Shown piece after piece: positions 59,516-64,000 of a DNA stretch of 64,000 nucleotides. The notes under the pieces are model-generated. The model was not told the DNA's origin. It searched no databases and saw nothing but the letters and a program-made list of their open reading frames with translations. Each line of letters opens with the position of its first letter. Position 1 is the stretch's first letter. This stretch comes from Geomobilibacter sp964431365. GTDB lineage: Bacteria; Desulfobacterota; Desulfuromonadia; Geobacterales; DSM-12255. The translations under genes were made by a program, and so were the position numbers. The stretch covers positions 1 through 64,000 of the forward strand of contig CAYSJJ010000004.1 in assembly GCA_964431365.1 (NCBI GenBank). The letters are read 5' to 3'.

Positions 59516-60317
59516 GCTCTCGTTTCGCCTCGCCGCACTCTGGCTGATCGTCGTGGTCGTTGCCGCCGTTACCGCCCCATGGTGGCCGGTTCCCCCGCCG
59601 GACCGGATAGATCCGGACCTCCTGGCCGCACCTCCCGGCGCAGCCCACCTGCTCGGCACCGACAGCATGGGGAGGGACATCGGGGCGCGGCTCCTCTTCG
59701 GCAGCCGCGTCTCCCTGGTGGTCGGCTTCTGCGCCCCCCTCACCGGCATGCTGCTCGGCTCGCTGCTCGGGATCCCGGCCGGTTTTTACCGGGGGCGCTT
59801 CGAGCGGTTCGTCCTGTTCCTCCTCGATACACTCCTCGCCTTTCCCGGCCTGATCTTCCTTCTGGTCTTCACCTTTCTCGTCGGCGCGAGCCTGCCGACC
59901 ATCACCATAGGCCTCGGTATCCTCACTGCCCCTCGTTTCGCCAGGGTGGCCAGGGCCAACACCATCAGGTTCGCGGAGCGGGAGTTCGTGCTGGCCGCCA
60001 GGGGGATCGGCGCCAGCGATTTTTCCCTGATCATCCGCGAAATCCTCCCCAACCTGCTGACGCCGCTACTGGTCTACATGCTCCTGACCGTCGGGTATGT
60101 GATCATTGCCGAAGGGGGCTTGAGCTTTCTCGGTCTGAGCGTCCCTGCGCCGGCACCCAGCTGGGGCGGGATGATCGCCGGCGGTCGGGACCTGCTGGAC
60201 CAGGCGCCCCACATCTGCCTCATCCCGACCCTGGCGATGTTCCTCACCGTCCTGTCTGCCAACCTGATCGGCGACCAGCTGCGCGCGCGGCTGGACGGCC
60301 GGGAGAGCCGCCTGTGA
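59508..60317 (+). CDS. ABC transporter permease (DppC/NikC type)
   Basis: The 269-residue protein has the DppC hallmarks HLLGTDSMGRDIGARLLFG and GFYRGRFERFVLFLLD. The EAA loop is ARGIGASDFSLIIREILPNLL, and the C-terminal segment GGLSFLGLSVPAPAPSWG follows. Five to six helices are predicted. GGGAGAGG precedes the ATG, which lies inside the end of the first permease gene. Its stop overlaps the GTG start of the first ATPase gene (GTGA). Confidence 0.92.
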   Translation: MGRLSFRLAALWLIVVVVAAVTAPWWPVPPPDRIDPDLLAAPPGAAHLLGTDSMGRDIGARLLFGSRVSLVVGFCAPLTGMLLGSLLGIPAGFYRGRFERFVLFLLDTLLAFPGLIFLLVFTFLVGASLPTITIGLGILTAPRFARVARANTIRFAEREFVLAARGIGASDFSLIIREILPNLLTPLLVYMLLTVGYVIIAEGGLSFLGLSVPAPAPSWGGMIAGGRDLLDQAPHICLIPTLAMFLTVLSANLIGDQLRARLDGRESRL

Positions 60318-61309
60318 CGCCGTCGAAGAGCACTCTGCTGGCGGTTGAGTCGCTGTCGGTACGGATACCCGCTACGAGGGGGGAGCTGCGCGTCGTGGAA
60401 CAGGTCTCGTTCTCCCTGGAGCAGGGGAGGACCCTGGCCGTGGTGGGGGAGTCGGGGAGCGGCAAGAGCATGCTCTGCCGGGCCATCCTCGGCATCCTCC
60501 CGGCCGGCGCCGCCAGGGGGGGGGAGGTGCTTTTTGCCGGGACGAGGCTCTCGGAGCTTGGCCGCAGGGAGTTGGACACGGTGCGGGGGAGGGAGATCGG
60601 GGTGGTGCTGCAGAACCCGCTCTCTTCGCTCAACCCGACCATGAAGATCGGGCGCCAGATCGCCGAGCCGATGCTGCGGCACCTGGGGATGTCCGGGGCT
60701 GAGGCGGCGGCGCGGAGCCTGGAACTCCTGGCCGCGGTCGGCATCCCCTGCCCGGCGGAAAAGGCCACCTCTTACCCGCACCAGCTTTCCGGCGGGATGC
60801 GCCAGCGGGTGGCCATCGCCATGGCACTGGCCTGCGATCCGAAGCTCCTCATCGCCGACGAGCCGACCACCGCCCTGGACGTGACGGTGCAGGCGGAGGT
60901 CCTGAACCTCCTGGCAAGGCTGCAGAGGGAGCGGAACATGGCGATGATCCTGGTGACCCACGACCTGGGGGTGGTGGCTGGCATGGCCCACGACACGTTG
61001 GTGATGTACGCCGGCAGGATCGTCGAGCAGGCGCCGACCAGGGAGCTGTTCGCCCGTATGCGGATGCCGTACACGCGGGGGCTTTTCGATGCCATCCCCC
61101 GCGTCGATGCCCCACCCCATGCCGAACTGACGGCAATCGGCGGCGCCCCGCCCGAGCTGGCCACGCTGCCGGGCGGCTGCCGGTTCGCCCCCCGCTGCCG
61201 ATATGCCCAGGACCGTTGCCGGGCCGAAGAGCCGCCGCTGATGGAAAACGGGAGGGAGGACCATCGCTACGCCTGCTGGTTCCCCCTGGCTGCAGGGGAA
61301 CGCCTGTGA
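60314..61309 (+). CDS. ABC transporter ATPase (DppD/NikD type)
   Basis: The 331-residue ATPase has Walker A GESGSGKSM, signature LSGGMRQRV, Walker B LLIADEPTTALD and the H-loop LVTHDLG. A C-terminal oligopeptide-type tail carries four cysteines (GGCRFAPRCRYAQDRC and the final YACWFP). It starts at GTG overlapping the previous stop and ends overlapping the next GTG, so the four importer genes are tightly coupled. It energises transport with the second ATPase. Confidence 0.93.
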   Translation: MTPSKSTLLAVESLSVRIPATRGELRVVEQVSFSLEQGRTLAVVGESGSGKSMLCRAILGILPAGAARGGEVLFAGTRLSELGRRELDTVRGREIGVVLQNPLSSLNPTMKIGRQIAEPMLRHLGMSGAEAAARSLELLAAVGIPCPAEKATSYPHQLSGGMRQRVAIAMALACDPKLLIADEPTTALDVTVQAEVLNLLARLQRERNMAMILVTHDLGVVAGMAHDTLVMYAGRIVEQAPTRELFARMRMPYTRGLFDAIPRVDAPPHAELTAIGGAPPELATLPGGCRFAPRCRYAQDRCRAEEPPLMENGREDHRYACWFPLAAGERL

Positions 61310-62301
61310 CCGGGCAAGGGAGAACAACGACTGAACCGCTGCTGCGGGTCGCCGACCTGGTGGTGGAATTCCCGTCCGCCAGGGGGGGACGGGTGCATGC
61401 CGTCTCCGGCGTCTCCTTCACCCTGGACCGCGGGGAAACCCTCGGCCTGGTCGGCGAGTCGGGGTGCGGCAAGTCGTCCCTGGCCCGGGCAGTCATGCAG
61501 CTCCCCGCCCCAACCGCCGGCAGGGTGCTTCTCGACGGGGAGGAGTTGACTGCCGTCGATCCGGTGCGTCTCCGCATCCTCCGCCGGCGGTTCCAGATGA
61601 TCTTCCAGGACCCGGTATCCTCTCTCAATCCGTCCCGGCCGGTGGGACGAAGCATCGAGGCGCCGCTCCTCGCCATGGGGCACGACGGGCCGGCAGAACG
61701 AACCCGGCGGGCACGGGAGATGATGGCGGCGGTCGGCCTCGACCCCGACCGGCATTACGACCGGCGGCCGGATCAGCTCTCCGGCGGCCAGTGCCAGCGG
61801 GTCAGCATTGCCCGCGCCCTGATGACCGGCCCCGATCTCCTGGTCTGCGACGAACCGGTCTCCTCCCTGGATGTCTCGGTGCAGGCCCAGATCGTCAACC
61901 TGTTGCGCGAGATCAGGAGGTCGTACGGCCTCGCCATCCTCTTCATCGCCCACGACCTGGCCGTGGTGAAGAATATCTCCGATCGGGTGGCGGTGATGTA
62001 TCTCGGCCGCCTGTGCGAAGTCGCACCCTGCGAGAACCTGTACGCGGCGCCTAGCCACCCCTACACCAGGGCGCTCTTGGCCGCCGTGCCGCGACCCGAC
62101 CCCGGCTACCGCCCCCCGGAGACCGGCCTGCTCCCCGGAGAACTCCCGTCTCCGCTCGACCCGCCCAGCGGTTGCCGCTTCCGGACCCGCTGTCCCCGTG
62201 CCCAGGCCCGCTGCACAGCGGAACAGCCGGCGCTCCGGGAGATCGGTCCGGGGCATGCGGTGGCGTGCCATTTCCCGCTGCATGGCGGTGATGCCCCATG
62301 A
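61306..62301 (+). CDS. ABC transporter ATPase (DppF/NikE type)
   Basis: The 331-residue ATPase has Walker A GESGCGKSS, Q-loop MIFQDPVSSLNP, signature LSGGQCQRV, Walker B LLVCDEPVSSLD and H-loop FIAHDLA, plus a C-terminal cysteine tail (SGCRFRTRCPRAQARC). Its GTG start overlaps the DppD-type stop (GTGA) and its own stop overlaps the ATG of the HlyD-type gene (ATGA). The overlap with an export gene shows that importer and exporter share one message. Confidence 0.93.
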   Translation: MTGQGRTTTEPLLRVADLVVEFPSARGGRVHAVSGVSFTLDRGETLGLVGESGCGKSSLARAVMQLPAPTAGRVLLDGEELTAVDPVRLRILRRRFQMIFQDPVSSLNPSRPVGRSIEAPLLAMGHDGPAERTRRAREMMAAVGLDPDRHYDRRPDQLSGGQCQRVSIARALMTGPDLLVCDEPVSSLDVSVQAQIVNLLREIRRSYGLAILFIAHDLAVVKNISDRVAVMYLGRLCEVAPCENLYAAPSHPYTRALLAAVPRPDPGYRPPETGLLPGELPSPLDPPSGCRFRTRCPRAQARCTAEQPALREIGPGHAVACHFPLHGGDAP

Positions 62302-63359
62302 AGCGCCTGCTCCCCCCTGTCATCCTCATGGCCCTGCTGGCGGGCGGGGCCGGGTTCGGCTGGTACTGGTTCGCCTGCGGCCGCTTCATCGAGCAGACCG
62401 ACAATGCCTACATCCGCTCCGAGATCACCCAGATCAGCGCCAAGGCGTCGGGGTACGTCAAGGCCGTGCCGGTGGAGGATAACGGTGCGGTTGCCAGCGG
62501 CGACGTGCTGGTGCGGATCGAGGACGCGGAATCCAGGGTCAGGCTGGAAAACGGCCGCCAGAAGCTGACGGAACGGATCGCGGCCCGCCGGGTCGCGCAG
62601 GCCAGGACCAGGCAGCAGCAGTCGCGCATCGATGCCTGCAGGGCGCAGCTGGCCGTGGCCGAGGCAGAGCAGGGGAAGCGGAGCAGCGACCTGCACCGCT
62701 ACGAGAGCCTCCTTCCCGGCGGGATCGTCTCCGCCCTCGACTACGACGCCGTGGCAACGGCCGAGAAGAAGGGGCGGGCCGAGGCGGCAGGCGCCCGCGC
62801 CAACCTGGAGATGGCGGAACGGGAGCTGGAGGTGCTGGCGGCCGAGGAGCAGCGGCTGGAGAGGGAGATCCGCCAGCAGGAGGAAGAGCTGAAACTGCTG
62901 GCGCAGGAGCTTGACGATACGGTGGTCCGTGCCCCGCGTGCCGGGGTGGTGGGGAACCGCCGGGTCCGGCCTGGCCAGTACGTCAAGCCGGGGACGATGC
63001 TCATGGCGGTGATCCCCCGCGACGGGCTCTGGGTGGAGGCGAACTTCAAGGAGGTGCAGCTGGCCCGGATGCGGGAGGGACAGCAGGTCTCCGTCGAGGT
63101 GGATACCTTCCCCGGCCGGCCGCTCACCGGCGTGGTGGAGTCGCTGGCGCCGGCCAGCGGCGCCGAGTTCAGCCTGATCCCGCCGGAGAACGCCTCCGGG
63201 AACTTTACCAAGGTGGTCCAGCGGATCCCGGTCCGCATCCGCCTCACTGCCGGACAGACGCTGCTCGGGGAGCTCCGCTCCGGCATGTCGGTCGTCGTCA
63301 GCCTGGATACGCGGAATGTGCCAAGTGGCGGCCGGCCGGTCGCCCTTTCCAAGAGGTAA
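62298..63359 (+). CDS. HlyD/EmrA-family membrane fusion protein
   Basis: The 353-residue protein has an N-terminal membrane anchor (VILMALLAGGAGFGWYWFA), a lipoyl-like half (TDNAYIRSEITQISAKASGYV), a coiled coil (about residues 85-205, with the ELKLLAQELDDTVVRAPRAGVVG second lipoyl segment split here) and a beta-barrel domain (GTMLMAVIPRDGLWVEANFKE). This is the EmrA pattern. It joins the MFS pump encoded next to a TolC-type outer membrane channel, not seen in the window. Its ATG overlaps the previous ATPase stop. Confidence 0.92.
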   Translation: MKRLLPPVILMALLAGGAGFGWYWFACGRFIEQTDNAYIRSEITQISAKASGYVKAVPVEDNGAVASGDVLVRIEDAESRVRLENGRQKLTERIAARRVAQARTRQQQSRIDACRAQLAVAEAEQGKRSSDLHRYESLLPGGIVSALDYDAVATAEKKGRAEAAGARANLEMAERELEVLAAEEQRLEREIRQQEEELKLLAQELDDTVVRAPRAGVVGNRRVRPGQYVKPGTMLMAVIPRDGLWVEANFKEVQLARMREGQQVSVEVDTFPGRPLTGVVESLAPASGAEFSLIPPENASGNFTKVVQRIPVRIRLTAGQTLLGELRSGMSVVVSLDTRNVPSGGRPVALSKR

Positions 63360-63364
63360 GTCTG

Positions 63365-64000
63365 ATGACGGACCGGAGTGCGGTGCTCGGCTTCCTGGCC
63401 ATGTCCGGCGGCACCTTCATGGCGGTGCTGGATACCCAGATCGTCGCGGGCTCCCTCCCCGAGATCGGTGCCGGTCTCGGCGCCACCATCGAGGAGGCCT
63501 CCTGGATGCAGACCGCCTACCTCATGGCGGAAGTGGTCATGATGCCGCTGGCCGGCTGGCTCACCCGCTCGCTGTCGCTCCGCTGGCTCTACGCCCTGGC
63601 CAGCGCCCTGTTCACCCTGGTCAGCCTTGCCTGCGCCTTTTCCTGCTCCATGGACGCGATGGTCGTGCTCCGCGTCTTCCAGGGGGGGTGCGCCGGGGTC
63701 ATGACCCCGCTCTTGTATCAGGGGATCTACCTGCTCTTCCCCCGGGAGCGCCGACCCGGCGCGACCCTCTTCGCCGTGCTGATCATCTCGCTCGCCCCGG
63801 TGGTCGGCCCCACCCTGGGGGGGTGGATCACCCAGAGCTGGTCCTGGCGCTGGCTCTTTCTGATCAACCTGCTCCCCGGCATCGTGGTGACCGGTACCGT
63901 CTGCGGTCTGGTGCGTGGTGAGCAGCCACGGCTCGCCCTTCTCAGGCAGTTCGACGTTGTCGGTGTCGTGCTGATCGTCCTGTTCCTCGGCTGCCTGGAA
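63365..64000 (+). CDS. EmrB/QacA-type MFS exporter (DHA2), 3' end outside window
   Basis: The visible 212 codons start at the ATG at 63365 behind AGAGGTAAG. They encode the DHA2 start GFLAMSGGTFMAVLDTQIVAGSLPEIGAGLGAT (split in two), helix pairs with PLAGWLTRSLSLRWLYALAS, and the motif C region LAPVVGPTLGGWITQSWSWRWLF, which marks drug/H+ antiporters. It runs off the right edge, so about 60% of a 14-helix protein is missing. With the EmrA-like protein it forms an efflux pump, expressed with the upstream ABC importer. Confidence 0.9.
   Translation, partial: MTDRSAVLGFLAMSGGTFMAVLDTQIVAGSLPEIGAGLGATIEEASWMQTAYLMAEVVMMPLAGWLTRSLSLRWLYALASALFTLVSLACAFSCSMDAMVVLRVFQGGCAGVMTPLLYQGIYLLFPRERRPGATLFAVLIISLAPVVGPTLGGWITQSWSWRWLFLINLLPGIVVTGTVCGLVRGEQPRLALLRQFDVVGVVLIVLFLGCLE

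Overview
The window reads as a piece of chromosome from a member of the Geobacterales (Geobacter/Geomonas-like Desulfuromonadia). The evidence is a high GC content, a triheme c-type cytochrome lipoprotein, System II cytochrome c maturation genes (TlpA-like, CcdA, ResB, CcsB), sigma-54 regulators (NtrC and a GAF-domain activator), polyferredoxin and DUF362 proteins, and several families of short palindromic intergenic repeats of the kind that litter Geobacter genomes. There is no rRNA, tRNA, CRISPR array, integrase or phage gene. A run of 10 Ns inside an ABC-F gene shows that this is a draft assembly.

Layout. 0-5 kb: macro-domain protein (cut by the left edge), nfo, a HIT protein and dapF on the minus strand; then a small unknown protein, a triheme cytochrome, an Rrf2 regulator and larE on the plus strand. 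5-13 kb: hsp20, a DUF4177-type microprotein plus polA, corA, hpt with a small zinc-ribbon membrane protein, a DUF362 ferredoxin and a tandem pseudo-receiver protein. 13-18 kb: dusB and an NtrB/NtrC pair, an isochorismatase-fold hydrolase, a small lipoprotein and a cold-shock gene. 18-30 kb: a propeller-like lipoprotein, ppdK, glyS/glyQ, the gapped ABC-F gene, mutM and an orphan cheB. 30-40 kb: a large ELWxxDGT-repeat secreted protein, a GAF-domain sigma-54 activator next to a 614-residue protein of unknown function, a PhnP-like hydrolase and metX behind a SAM-I riboswitch. 40-56 kb: OmpA-like lipoprotein, Smr protein, Tat-type DUF362 protein, polyferredoxin, alpha/beta hydrolase, beta-carbonic anhydrase, YkgJ protein, polyprenyl synthase, TlpA-CcdA-VOC, a sensor kinase, a Cys-rich exported protein, ResB-CcsB and a lytic transglycosylase. 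56-64 kb: a TetR regulator followed by one tight operon joining a Dpp/Nik-type importer (binding protein, two permeases, two ATPases) to an EmrA/EmrB-like exporter, cut by the right edge.

How the genes fit together. TlpA/CcdA (48.4-49.6 kb) supply thiol reduction and ResB/CcsB (53.2-55.5 kb) do heme delivery and ligation, so together they form a System II cytochrome c assembly line that can serve cytochromes such as the one at 3.3 kb. NtrB/NtrC and the GAF activator both need sigma-54. metX is controlled by S-adenosylmethionine through transcription attenuation. The TetR promoter carries a perfect palindrome over its -10 box and probably controls the import/export operon.

Most unusual features: (i) two copies, 8.5 kb apart, of a ~160-nt element whose three stems differ in sequence but keep their pairing, as expected for a conserved folded nucleic acid; (ii) three 119-bp MITE-like repeats, one flanked by a direct repeat of about 18-24 bp; (iii) an importer and an exporter in one operon, an arrangement like metallophore trafficking loci; (iv) a promoter followed within 20 nt by a terminator hairpin upstream of dusB, whose -10 and start region closely match those of the polyprenyl synthase promoter 33 kb away; (v) a 29-residue membrane microprotein ORF with a strong ribosome binding site.
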